Assembly: GCA_965248605.1 (NCBI GenBank)
Contig: CBDFJV010000004.1
Location: 62,001 to 126,000 of the forward strand
Origin: CAUZJF01 sp965248605
GTDB taxonomy: Bacteria > Chloroflexota > Dehalococcoidia > Lucifugimonadales > CAUZJF01
DNA length: 64,000 nucleotides
Direction of reading: 5' to 3'
A program made the position numbers and the translations under genes. This document shows positions 1-8,920 of the stretch, in pieces (the first letter of the stretch is position 1; each line of letters starts with the position of its first letter). The notes beneath the pieces were generated by a model, which did no database searches, had not been told where the DNA came from, and saw only the letters and a program-made list of their open reading frames with translations.

Positions 1-894
1 ATCTCCAGTCGCACTGAGAGTAGAGCCAAAGAGACGGCTGAGGAGCACGCCATCCCAAGGTGGTACGGGTCCTACGAAGCGCTGCTCGCAGACGCGGATG
101 TGGATGCAGTCATCAATGCGCTCCCCAACTCGATGCATTACGAGTGGACAATCAAAGCCGCTGAGGCTGGCAAACACATCCTGTGCGAAAAGCCCCTGGC
201 GGTGACGGTCGACGAGGCTCGAAGCATGATCGACGCCGCCAACGCGAACAATGTCGTACTGGTGGAGGCCTTCACACACCGTTGGAACCCCCACCTACGA
301 ACGGCGCGGGGGTGGATCAGCGAAGGCGCCATTGGCCATGTGACAAGCGTTCGTTCGGCGTTAACGTTTCAGATCGCTCAGCCGCTCGGCAACATACGCT
401 TCTCACCCGAACTTGCCGGTGGCAGCCTGATGGACGCAGGCTGCTACGCGGTGTACGCGAGTCGCTTTGTGCTCGACGAAGAGCCCGTCCGGGCTGCGGC
501 GCTCACATACGACTCAGGAGATTACGGAGTCGAGACTACGTTCAACGGCATGCTGGAGTTTCCTAGTGGTGCCGTTGCTCACGTGGCTAGCAGCATGGAG
601 GAGCCGGGCCGGTGCGAGTTTATCGCGATAGGCTCCGAGGGCCGCATCGAGGTACCGAACATGTTTGATGACAGCGGGCCGGTAGTCATCAAGACGGGCG
701 GTGAGGAGCGAGTCGAGGCTACGCCCGCACCGGACAGGTTTCGCGTTCAGCTAGACGAGTTCTCCGAGTGCGTGCTAACGGGCAAGCGGCCGGAGTTCCC
801 GGCAGAAGATGGTCTGGCGAACACTGCGGCTCTGGTCGCGTTGCTGTCAGCAGCTAGGAGCGGCACACTGGCGGACGTAGAGCAAACTAATTAA
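1..894 (+). CDS. Gfo/Idh/MocA family oxidoreductase, 5' end outside window
   Basis: NAD(P)-dependent oxidoreductase of the glucose-fructose oxidoreductase/inositol dehydrogenase type. The frame is open from the first base, so the gene starts upstream and the nucleotide-binding GxGxxG region is missing. Visible are the end of the Rossmann fold (DAVINALPNSMHYEW) and the family signature GKHILCEKPLA at about visible residues 58-68, with the EKP lysine that contacts cofactor and substrate. The rest is the C-terminal alpha/beta domain expected in this family. The stop TAA is at 892-894. The substrate cannot be told from the sequence; the neighbouring aldo/keto reductase fits sugar or sugar-acid metabolism. 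Confidence 0.88.
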   Translation: MSSRTESRAKETAEEHAIPRWYGSYEALLADADVDAVINALPNSMHYEWTIKAAEAGKHILCEKPLAVTVDEARSMIDAANANNVVLVEAFTHRWNPHLRTARGWISEGAIGHVTSVRSALTFQIAQPLGNIRFSPELAGGSLMDAGCYAVYASRFVLDEEPVRAAALTYDSGDYGVETTFNGMLEFPSGAVAHVASSMEEPGRCEFIAIGSEGRIEVPNMFDDSGPVVIKTGGEERVEATPAPDRFRVQLDEFSECVLTGKRPEFPAEDGLANTAALVALLSAARSGTLADVEQTN

Positions 895-921
895 AGGCGA
901 CCTCCCCACCACCCAACCCCT

Positions 922-957
922 TGCCACAATCGCGAGGAGGGTTGTTGCAGGGCGTTG
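922..957. repeat. REP-like short hairpin repeat, copy 1
   Basis: TGCCACAATC, eight bases, then a GGTTGTTGCA arm form an imperfect hairpin, followed by GGGCGTTG. Nearly the same 36 bases recur at 6447-6482. Both copies are intergenic. Confidence 0.5.
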
Positions 958-1032
958 CGGGGCCAGGGTGTAGCTCAGTCGGTACCCGCCGTTTCGAGGG
1001 CGTCTGATAGGCGTTACTTCGCCCAGATCATC

Positions 1033-1932
1033 TCACGATGTAGCCTCGGGCTTGATACCGACGTCATCAAGCCTACGCTTCACCTCTGCATACGTTTCAG
1101 GAGGCAGCGGTCCCCGCAACACTGCGCTGACGTTCTCCTTCAGATGCATTGGGTTCTTCGTACCCGCTATGATCGTGTGTACATTCGGATGCGTCAACGT
1201 AAAGCGGAGAACGAAAGTGCTGCGGCTTTCTCCCTCGCCTTTAAGTTCGTCCAGCCCGGCTTCATCGAACTTGTTCCAGGTCTCCTCTCCCCCATGGCCT
1301 TGTCCGGGTTCGCCCTTGGCCACTCCACCGCGAATTACGGTGCCGATCCCTTCTTCCGAGCACTTCGTGATCACGTCCTCATGCTCCCGCTGCAGGGCCG
1401 AGTATGGGATCTGAAACTCGTCGAATACCCCCATGTCTAGGTGGTCGGTGATGTTGGGAAGCGTCGAAGAAGAGCCGAGAAACCGGATCTTTCCCTCTGT
1501 CTGAAGATCTCTCAGAGTATCGATGGCACCGTCCTGCTCGAGAGTTTCCTTGGATGGGCTGGTATGGAACTGTACGAAGTCGAGGTGGTCGGTCTTCATC
1601 CTTGCGAGGCTCTGGTTGACCCCTGCGACGATGTTGTCACGGGTAAACACGTGGCGCCCCAGAGCGGGATCACTGGCGACAGCGCAACCGCACTTCGAGG
1701 CCAGAAAGAACTCGGAACGGCGGTGCGAGATATATTCCCCGATGAACTCTTCGCTCCTCCCGTAGTCTATCGAAGTATCGATGAAGTTAATCCCTGCGTC
1801 GAGCACGGCGTTCAACGTACGCTCCGCGATGTCTTCGGGTACTTCACGGACAGCCATGGCCCCGTATCCCAAGCGAGTTACACTTAGTCCGGTGCGCCCG
1901 AGGATCGCTGTGTCCAAGCCCTGATCAGACAT
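1033..1932 (-). CDS. Aldo/keto reductase
   Basis: NADPH-dependent aldo/keto reductase with the TIM-barrel tetrad: Asp52 and Tyr57 in IDTSIDYGRSEEFIG, Lys80 in FFLASKCGC, and His123 in LDFVQFHTS. The C-terminal cofactor region (TIIAGTKNPMHLKENV) is present. Length of 299 residues is normal. The reading frame stays open further upstream, but the ATG at 1930-1932 begins the conserved MSDQGLDTAILGRTGL and has GGGGTG upstream, so the extension was left out. The gene is transcribed towards the preceding Gfo/Idh/MocA gene. Substrate unknown. Confidence 0.9.
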   Translation of the reverse strand: MSDQGLDTAILGRTGLSVTRLGYGAMAVREVPEDIAERTLNAVLDAGINFIDTSIDYGRSEEFIGEYISHRRSEFFLASKCGCAVASDPALGRHVFTRDNIVAGVNQSLARMKTDHLDFVQFHTSPSKETLEQDGAIDTLRDLQTEGKIRFLGSSSTLPNITDHLDMGVFDEFQIPYSALQREHEDVITKCSEEGIGTVIRGGVAKGEPGQGHGGEETWNKFDEAGLDELKGEGESRSTFVLRFTLTHPNVHTIIAGTKNPMHLKENVSAVLRGPLPPETYAEVKRRLDDVGIKPEATS

Positions 1933-2234
1933 TGTTGTTTCACCCCTTCCAAATGTGCGCATTCCAGTCGTCGTCACCCAGAGGCGGAATCTCTTGTGTA
2001 GAAAGTTCGACTTCACGGACCGTCCAGGGGGAGGTTGGCTGACGATCCCCGTGAATCTGCCCGCCCAATTCGTCAATTCGTAGCTTCGGCTTCTCAACGG
2101 TGTGCCGGCGGTCCATTACCATTCTCTATCCTAAATAGTGGTCGGCATCGCGCTCGAGGGCGTTGTACGGCTCGGCTTGGGTTGCTAACAAGACATGAAG
2201 AGGGGGCCTCTCCGTGCAAACTCGGGGAAAGGTG

Positions 2235-3311
2235 TCAGGCCGGACCCGTACTTGCCGCCCGCAATGGCGGGGCTACCTCGTCCTCTGACAGCGGATACGC
2301 CTCTTTCTGGTAAACCTGGAACCTAAAGTTCCAGTGGTCCGCTACGTACATCCGGAACTCGTCGTCGACCCTCACGGATACCGGGCGGGAGAAGAACTTC
2401 GCGGCGTCCAGCCCAACTGCCTCGGCCGATTCTCGGAAACGGAAGTATTTCTTATTCGCAGTGAGAGTGCGCTTCAGGGTGCTCCTCGTCATGGTCGCGT
2501 CCCCAACGAACTTCTGGACGTAACGTCCCTCCTGTGAGAAGAGTTGGACCCGGTCATTGCCACAGTCAGCCACATAGATGTCGCCGTGCCGGTCGACGGC
2601 GATGCCGGTGGGGCGGTTGAACTGCCCGTCGCCTGCGCCGGAGCTGCCGAGCTTGAAGATGAAATTGCCGTCCGAGTCGAATTTTTGCACTCTATCGTTG
2701 CGCCAGTCGACGACGTAGATGTCGCCCAGCTCGTCGACGTGGATTCCCCAAGGCATGTCGAGCTCTCCGTCCCCTGTTCCGTATGAGCCGAATTTGTTGA
2801 GGAAAACGCCGTCTTTGGTGAAATGCTGCACCCGGTGGTTCATCGTGTCCACCACATAGATGTTCTCGTCATGATCAAACGCGATCCCCGATGGGCGGTC
2901 TAGCTGGCCGTCGCTGGCGCCATGCTCTCCCCACTTACCAAGGTATTCGCCGAACCTGTCGTATATGGTGATCCTGTCGGTGCCCTGATCTGAGATATAA
3001 AGTATCTCGTCGCGGTCCACGATGATCTGGACGTGCCAAAGCAGCGCTCCGTCCTGAACTGGCCAGTCGCGATTCCTCTGGTTGCACTTGTACGAGGGCA
3101 AACGAAATCCGAAGCCGGGAGCGCCAAAGCTTCCCAAATCCTCGTCTTCCAGGTTGAGGATGGCGATGGGTCCCGCGTTGCCGGTGCACAGGGCGTACAG
3201 CCGACCCTCTTTGCCGATGGCAATGTCACGAGGCATGGACGTATTTATGAAACCGCCAACCGACGTCACGTGGGGAAAGCTAGCTCTCAGAAGCGCATAT
3301 GGCCTAGGCAT
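2235..3311 (-). CDS. NHL-repeat beta-propeller protein
   Basis: 358 residues made largely of NHL repeats, each ending in a pattern like DGQLDRPSGIAFDHDENIYVVDTMNHRVQ. At least four clear repeats run from about residue 95 to 270, with weaker blades on both sides, which fits a six-bladed propeller. No signal peptide is visible, so it is probably cytoplasmic, although the family is often secreted. NHL proteins act as binding scaffolds or as peptidyl-alpha-hydroxyglycine lyase-like enzymes; nothing here picks between them. Start ATG at 3311 has GAGGT upstream. It lies directly downstream of the DUF1800 gene on the same strand (74-base gap), probably in one transcript. Confidence 0.85.
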   Translation of the reverse strand: MPRPYALLRASFPHVTSVGGFINTSMPRDIAIGKEGRLYALCTGNAGPIAILNLEDEDLGSFGAPGFGFRLPSYKCNQRNRDWPVQDGALLWHVQIIVDRDEILYISDQGTDRITIYDRFGEYLGKWGEHGASDGQLDRPSGIAFDHDENIYVVDTMNHRVQHFTKDGVFLNKFGSYGTGDGELDMPWGIHVDELGDIYVVDWRNDRVQKFDSDGNFIFKLGSSGAGDGQFNRPTGIAVDRHGDIYVADCGNDRVQLFSQEGRYVQKFVGDATMTRSTLKRTLTANKKYFRFRESAEAVGLDAAKFFSRPVSVRVDDEFRMYVADHWNFRFQVYQKEAYPLSEDEVAPPLRAASTGPA

Positions 3312-3385
3312 GGTGGGACCTCTTTGGGCAATGCACAGTGCGTTAGGAGCGGACTGTGCTGTCTTTTCACACTTGACGCAGATTC

Positions 3386-4774
3386 CTACGCAAACTGGAA
3401 CTCCCTTGCCGAAACTATCAGTTGGAGCATGCGAAGCACTCGAGACTCGCTCTCACGCCGCTCTGCCTCTGTACGGAATCGAAGCTTTCCATGCGACCCG
3501 GCGTGTCTGAGCAAACCCTCGCGGGTGTCGTCGTCGGGGTCCACCCCCATCAGGTCGAGGCACGCCTCGACGAACTCCCCAGGAGGCAGTGACCTTTCGA
3601 GCGAAGCGAAGCGACTCACGATTTCGCGGACGCCAGGGCTGCTCGGATCACCAACTTGCTCAGCAGCGAAATTGACGCGAGTATTCAGCGTTCCACCATC
3701 AATCCATTCCTGACCGGTACGCCATCCCTCAACGGTGAGCGGCTGCAACAATTGCTGTCCCATGGAGTCAGCGGCGCTGGTGAGGGCGCCGAAGTTGCGG
3801 TCCGGGAAGCGCTGTGTGCCCAGGAGCCTGGTGAGGCCGACGACCAGCTCGATTGGGCTCTTAACCACCTTGAACCGGGCGCTCTTGAAGAATTCCGAGT
3901 TGAAGAGCACCTCCAGCATCGAGCGGATGTTCCCGTCGGACGCGAAGTAGGCGGCAGCCAGAGTATCGATCGCCTCGGGGTCCTGAGGTGGGGTCTCGTT
4001 CCACGAGGCCACCGCAGGCTCGTCGGCAACGAAGAAGTCGTAGAGTCGCCTTGAAATGAACCGAGCAGTGGCTGGCTGCTTGGCGATGATCTCGACGATG
4101 TCCTCGCCGTTAAAATCGCCCTTTTCGCCTAGGAAGTCTTTCTGGCCGTGGTCGTGCTCCCCTTCCCCGAAAACGAACCGGGTGGGATACCCGTCCCGCT
4201 TGCGGTCGACGAATGGGGTCAGGAACGTCCATCCAGTGAAGGCACGAGTCGCGCTCTTGACGTCTTCCTCGGTGTAGTTTCCTACGCCCATCGAGAAGAG
4301 CTCCAGTAGCTCCCGGCCGTAGTTCTCGTTGGGCTCTTCCTTCAGGTTCTCGTTGTTGTCGAGCCACATGATCATGGCCGGGTCTTTGGAGAGCTCGATC
4401 AGTATTGTCTTGAAGTCCGATAGAGCGTGCTTGCGGAACATCTCGATCTGTCCTCTAGAGGACAACGGGTGACCGACTTTGTCCCAGCCCGTGGGGAACA
4501 CCTGGTGCCAGAAGAGGGCCATCTTCTCCCTGAGTGGCCCATCGCTGTTGATCATGAGAAACACCCAGTAGTCTGAAGGGATCCCTCCCATGGGGGTCGG
4601 GTAGTAGCGGTCGAACGCGTCGTGAGGTACCTCGGCAAAGCGTTCCGGATGCAGTAGGTCATCGACGATAGCCTGGTAGTCCGAGGCAGCGAGTTCCTCT
4701 AGCTCGTCTCGCGTTGCCCCAAATCCGGCGCGCCGCATCAGATGGGCCATCAGGGAGATATCGGTGGAAGGCAT
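3386..4774 (-). CDS. DUF1800 family protein
   Basis: 462-residue member of the DUF1800 family, recognised from the N-terminal LMRRAGFGATRDELEEL, the MALFWHQVFPT block, ENYGRELLELFSMGVGNYTE and ATRAFTGWTF. The family is of unknown function; in many bacteria the gene sits beside a DUF1501 gene (both are thought to be secreted), but no DUF1501 partner and no obvious signal peptide are visible here. The neighbour on the same strand is the NHL-repeat gene. Start ATG at 4774 has AGGACAAGG upstream. Confidence 0.88.
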   Translation of the reverse strand: MPSTDISLMAHLMRRAGFGATRDELEELAASDYQAIVDDLLHPERFAEVPHDAFDRYYPTPMGGIPSDYWVFLMINSDGPLREKMALFWHQVFPTGWDKVGHPLSSRGQIEMFRKHALSDFKTILIELSKDPAMIMWLDNNENLKEEPNENYGRELLELFSMGVGNYTEEDVKSATRAFTGWTFLTPFVDRKRDGYPTRFVFGEGEHDHGQKDFLGEKGDFNGEDIVEIIAKQPATARFISRRLYDFFVADEPAVASWNETPPQDPEAIDTLAAAYFASDGNIRSMLEVLFNSEFFKSARFKVVKSPIELVVGLTRLLGTQRFPDRNFGALTSAADSMGQQLLQPLTVEGWRTGQEWIDGGTLNTRVNFAAEQVGDPSSPGVREIVSRFASLERSLPPGEFVEACLDLMGVDPDDDTREGLLRHAGSHGKLRFRTEAERRESESRVLRMLQLIVSAREFQFA

Positions 4775-4973
4775 GGCCTTGTCCTAGTTGGGTTGGAGCT
4801 GGCCGATATTATAGCCCACAGATCGTTTTGCTAGGGCGACTGAGAGGCCGCTTCCGGCGTCAGCGGTTCAGCCGCGCACACTGTGCTTTGAATACGGTAT
4901 GCGGTTGGGCGTCGTCACCATCACACCGTGAACGCGTCTCCTTCTGCGGCGCGGACCGGACCCACGTCTCCTC

Positions 4974-6250
4974 TCACCTGATAACCGATCGACTCGGGAT
5001 ATCCTGAGGCGTATCATCGACGCCTCGTAGCATCAGGAAGGCGATCAGCCCACAGGCCGACAGGCTCAGGACGGCGGCCCCCTGTCCCAGCCCCAGAGTC
5101 ACCGAGACGTAACTCCACGCGAACGGGCCGACGATGGCAGACAGGCGGCCGACCATGCCGTGTAATCCGAAGAACTCCCCCATGTACTCGGGAATAGTGA
5201 GCCTCAACATGAAAGGCCGATCCGCCACCCACGTGCCCGGAACCAGGACCCCGGCGACGGCGCTGACAAGCCACCACAGGTATGAAGGCAGCTCCAGCCA
5301 AGGAATGACAGCGGCAGACAGCAACAGCAACGTCCACACGAAGAGGACGGCACTGAGGGTAGGCTTGGGCCCTATTCGGTCCACGATAACCCCCCACATG
5401 AAACTGGCGGGTACGGCCACCAGCATGCCGAACAGGAATACGAACTCCACCTGACGCGCCGTGAAGCCGACTGTTTCGGTACCGTAGAGAATGGCGAAGA
5501 AGGCCGCCGTCTGGAACGACCACGCGTACCAGAACCTGGCCGTCAGAAATCGCACCAGCCCCGGGAACTGTTGTACCTCTGCCAAGGTACGCCTGAGCTG
5601 CCTCACGGCGTTGGCCGCCGTTTCGACGGGCGACGCGCCGCTCACTGGACCATGTCGCTCTTTCAGTAGCAGAAACAGAGGGAAGGACACGAGCAGAAAG
5701 AGGAGTCCAATAGCTCGAAAGCCAAAGACGGTCCCTCTAGACTCGACGAATAGGACGCCTATCACAACGGCGATAATGGCTCCCACGTATCCAACTCCAA
5801 CACCGAGGCCCGCTATAGTTCCTCTGGTATTCTCGGTGCTGATGTCTACGAGCATGGCGTTATAGAAGATGGCGGCCGTGTGAACAGCGATCAGGGCCAC
5901 GGCGAAAAGCGCCACGCCCGTGACTAGACCGCTCGCTCCGATCAGCATGGTAGCCCCGATACCGGCGACAGTGCTCACCACCAGGAAAGGCATCCTTCGT
6001 CCGGACTGATCGGAGATGGTCCCCGGAGAGGGCCGAGGACCAACACGACGGACATTGCCAGCGACAGGGTATAACCAACGCTGGCATCGGTGCCGGACAT
6101 CTCCTGTGTGACCCACAGCGGGAAGAAGAGACCCACTACACCCGTGAAGAACAGGGTGTTGCCCATGTCATACACAATCCAAGCTGCGACCGCCGGCCCG
6201 CTTGGCCGTCCTTCATCGGTTGGGCTGCTCTTTGGACGTTCGGCACTCAT
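4974..6250 (-). CDS. MFS transporter, UMF1/Atg22-like, frameshifted
   Basis: Major facilitator protein of about 424 residues split over two frames. The N-terminal part (start ATG 6250, MSAERPKSS) contains AAWIVYDMGNTLFFTG, the W-x-YD-x-x-N signature of the UMF1/Atg22 branch, and TM1-2. The frame then shifts at the C4 run 6021-6024; adding one base joins VLVLGPL to GTISDQSGRRMPFLVV, the loop 2-3 DxxGRR motif of MFS transporters. The rest carries some ten hydrophobic helices to the stop at 4974. Substrate unknown. A single indel in a homopolymer may be an assembly error; otherwise this is a young pseudogene. Confidence 0.82.
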
Positions 6251-6446
6251 GGTCTGATCGCCGACCCCAATCCAACGGAAATTCCCATATTCTTCTCGCT
6301 CTGAGAACAACGCCAGCGCGTTTCTGACATGTTCTGAAACCGGCGCTAAGGCTCCCGACCCCCGGATGCAATCACAATGGCCTCGTCTTCCGGGGCGATG
6401 TGATCGGGGTGCTCCGGCATGCTATCATCAACGCCCCTGGCCCCCT

Positions 6447-6482
6447 GCCACAATCCCGAGATGGATTGTTGCAGGGCGTTGC
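6447..6482. repeat. REP-like short hairpin repeat, copy 2
   Basis: TGCCACAATC / GATTGTTGCA arms (one mismatch) with an eight-base loop, followed by GGGCGTTG. Same sequence family as 922-957. Confidence 0.55.
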
Positions 6483-6541
6483 CGTCGTTGCGGGGACCCA
6501 AACCCATTGCGAGTGATGCAGGGTGCCTTTAAGGGCGGCGC

Positions 6542-6672
6542 CTAGTGGTCCAACATCCTAGTATTGAAGGGTTCTGAGGTTACGGCTTGGTAGGGGCGGG
6601 TTTGAAACCCGCCCTGTCGTCGTAGCACGCCAATCTCGGCTACCCCTCATTTCAAAGATTTCGGTCTACTAG
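6542..6672 (+). repeat. 131-bp CTAG-bounded element, copy 1
   Basis: Begins CTAGTGGTCCAACATCC and ends GATTTCGGTCTACTAG. Identical or nearly identical to 14901-15031, 15297-15427 and (reversed) 57400-57530. The ends form imperfect inverted repeats (CTAGTGGTCC / CTAGTAGACC) and the centre holds the hairpin GGGCGGGTTT-g-AAACCCGCCC. No coding capacity. It lies in the 580-base gap between the MFS gene and msrB; apart from it and the REP-like hairpin, that gap holds nothing I recognise. Confidence 0.85.
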
Positions 6673-6830
6673 GTTGATTCCAGCATCAGTCTCTCCAAAG
6701 GAAGGGACGTCTGGAGACCCTCCCACAACAGCTAACGCCAAGCCCGCACACAAAAAAAGTGGACCTGCTGAGGTGGTACGATCTCCGGGAGACCATTGAA
6801 TTAGCTTTCCACCCGAGGGAGGAGTTAGCC

Positions 6831-7226
6831 ATGGATCGCTCAACCTACAGCCGTCTTACCGATATGGAGCGAAGGGTCATCGAACAGAAGGGAACAGAGC
6901 CGCCGTTCACGGGCGAATACGACGATTTTTACGAAGAAGGGACTTATGTCTGTCGGCGGTGCGGCACCCCACTCTATCGATCCGACGACAAATTTGACGC
7001 TCGCTGTGGCTGGCCCGCGTTCGACAAAGAGATTCCCGGAGCCGTAACGCAACTACTTGACCCGGATGGTCAGCGGAAAGAGATTCAGTGCGCCAGTTGC
7101 GGCGGGCACCTCGGCCACGTTTTCGTGGGGGAGCGCCTGACTACGACGAACACTCGTCACTGTGCAAACTCCCTTTCGATGAAGTTCATTCCAGCGACGT
7201 TGCATGAAGTCGACTCGCACGAATAA
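6831..7226 (+). CDS. msrB: Peptide-methionine (R)-S-oxide reductase MsrB
   Basis: Repairs methionine-R-sulfoxide in proteins. The 131 residues include both zinc CxxC pairs (Cys41/Cys44 in CRRCGTPLY and Cys87/Cys90 in CASCGGHLGHVF) and the catalytic Cys111 in TNTRHCANSLSMKF; Cys59 in DARCGWPAF is the usual family cysteine. Length is that of stand-alone MsrB. The frame is open 72 bases further up, but the ATG at 6831 has GGAGG eight bases upstream (within gagggaggagttagcc), which decides the start. Stand-alone gene. Confidence 0.95.
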   Translation: MDRSTYSRLTDMERRVIEQKGTEPPFTGEYDDFYEEGTYVCRRCGTPLYRSDDKFDARCGWPAFDKEIPGAVTQLLDPDGQRKEIQCASCGGHLGHVFVGERLTTTNTRHCANSLSMKFIPATLHEVDSHE

Positions 7227-7529
7227 CTTTGTGAACGATGGCCGAGATTCCACCTGAGAAGAGAAGCATCCGACCTTACGCCGGCTGCATCCCAGCTGAG
7301 ACTTCCTTCCGTTCGCCGCTAGGGAAACCTAGTCGATTGTCTTGTCGCCCAGACCTTTCTAGCAGTCGATCCCGACACCGTTGCCCGCCCCCCTGAGGCC
7401 ACAAGTTAGGCGTGGATACACTCGATGATCACGAAGTGAGCTTCGCTGGGTGAAAGGCCAAGCCGGAAACCCTCAGAACGAGCGCGGGACCAGGGTCGCG
7501 CGCCAACATTGACCGAAGGGATGATCGAT

Positions 7530-8576
7530 ATGAGCAAACAGCGTTTTTGGCGGACGATGCAGGGTTGCTTTCTGGTCGTTGCTGCCCTGTCGTGTGGGGG
7601 TGGAAACGGGGCAGAGGAGCCCACCAAAGTGCCCGCACAAGCGGCCGCTGGGGGAGGGGACACCGGGGATAGGATAGAGGGCACCAACCAGCCCTTGGCA
7701 GCTAGCCCAGGCGAGGCGACGGAGATCGCCTTCACCGCGGATGGAGTTGCTGTACAGGGACCCGACTCGGCGCCGTCCGGGTGGGTCCGCATAGTCTTCG
7801 AGAACAAAGGTGACAGCGACCAACACCTGGCCCTTGTGAGATTGACCGGCGGCAAGACCGTCGACGATCTGACAGCCTTGATCCAGCAGGACCCCAAGGC
7901 GCCGCTGCCCGACTGGGCGCTGCCGTCCGGTGGGCCCGCCGACACTTCGCCCGGCGTAACGGCCGTAGTGATTCAGAATCTCCAGGAGGGCAGCTACGTC
8001 TGGGTTACGTACGTCCTGGGCGATGACGAGATCGCCCGGCCTGGCCTGGACTTGATGCGCCCGTTCGAGGTGACCGCGTCCTCTGTACCGGGGGTCGAGC
8101 CTACAGGTGACGTTGTCTTGTCCATTCTCGAATACGACTACCACATTCAGGACACTCTAGGTGCTTTCGATCGATTCGAGAGTGGATCGGGTCTTAAGCC
8201 TGGTCCCCGGATCATCAAAATCGACAACAAGAGCAGTCTGGTCCATGAGGCGAGGATCGCTCTCATCGAGGGAGGGAAGCAGGCAGTAGACTTCCCGGAC
8301 CTGTACTTCATGAGGCCAAAAGGTAGATCGGCAGAGCAAGCGACCGAGGGGCCGCTGGCGCCGTTCCCGGTGATCGATGATGATGACAAAGGGCCGGGCG
8401 GACCGCCTCCCGGGACAGCCGTAGGCGGGGTAATGGCGCTTCAGCCGGGCCAGGTCGCGTACGTCACCGTCGACCTTGAAATCGGGTGGTACTTCGTCTA
8501 TGACATGCTGGAAGATGTCGAGATTCAAGCACCATATCTTTTCCGGCCGACCCCGATAGAGTTCGGAGTTCGGTAG
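7530..8576 (+). CDS. Lipoprotein with two cupredoxin-like domains (predicted)
   Basis: 348 residues. The N-terminus (MSKQRFWRTMQGCFLVVAAL) followed by SCGGG looks like a lipoprotein signal with an imperfect lipobox ALSC, then a low-complexity Ala/Gly/Pro linker. Two similar beta-rich halves follow, each with a pattern like GWVRIVFENKGDSDQHLALV and a late QNLQEGSYVWVTYV or LQPGQVAYVTVDLEIGWYFV, as in plastocyanin-type sandwiches. I do not see a complete His-Cys-His-Met copper site, so copper binding is doubtful. A linker (about 270-300) is rich in Asp, Gly and Pro. Start ATG 7530 was chosen for the GAAGGGA upstream; the frame is open from 7509. The 303 bases before it hold nothing I recognise. 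Confidence 0.6.
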   Translation: MSKQRFWRTMQGCFLVVAALSCGGGNGAEEPTKVPAQAAAGGGDTGDRIEGTNQPLAASPGEATEIAFTADGVAVQGPDSAPSGWVRIVFENKGDSDQHLALVRLTGGKTVDDLTALIQQDPKAPLPDWALPSGGPADTSPGVTAVVIQNLQEGSYVWVTYVLGDDEIARPGLDLMRPFEVTASSVPGVEPTGDVVLSILEYDYHIQDTLGAFDRFESGSGLKPGPRIIKIDNKSSLVHEARIALIEGGKQAVDFPDLYFMRPKGRSAEQATEGPLAPFPVIDDDDKGPGGPPPGTAVGGVMALQPGQVAYVTVDLEIGWYFVYDMLEDVEIQAPYLFRPTPIEFGVR

Positions 8577-8723
8577 CTCGGTGCGATCGCTGGTCGACGG
8601 CACGCGAGGTCCGCCGGCAACACGGCGTTCGTAGCCGACTTCAACCTGCACCGGGTAGTCAGGATCCAATACCCGTAGTCGTCGGATGTGGTGCCACGCT
8701 CATCAGGCATGTTGAGCCGATCA

Positions 8724-8799
8724 GGTGCGCTTGATCCTCGTCCCTTGGAACGGTAGAGTGCGGGGCCGCGACACAGCTAGCCGCGTATGAGGCGCGCTA
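8724..8799 (+). repeat. 76-bp direct repeat left of IS21 element
   Basis: GGTGCGCTTGATCCTCG to GAGGCGCGCTA; identical to 11287-11362. The copy on the right contains the last codons and stop of the SGNH hydrolase gene, so this left copy is a detached duplicate of that gene end. Confidence 0.85.
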
Positions 8800-8920
8800 T
8801 GTGAAGGGCGGAGAGATAATGTACCACCTGGGCGGTCGAGCGCTGAGATGTGGCGCTTGAAAACTGTACCGCCTGTCGCCTTCAATCAGGAACGACCGAA
8901 CCTGATTGAAGGTGGATTGG

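Noticed and set aside
955..1015. tRNA-like stretch GGTGTAGCTCAGTCGGTA
   Set aside because: It resembles a tRNA D-arm, but the D-stem does not close, and no acceptor stem or TTCGA T-loop with a paired stem follows at the right distance. At most a remnant.
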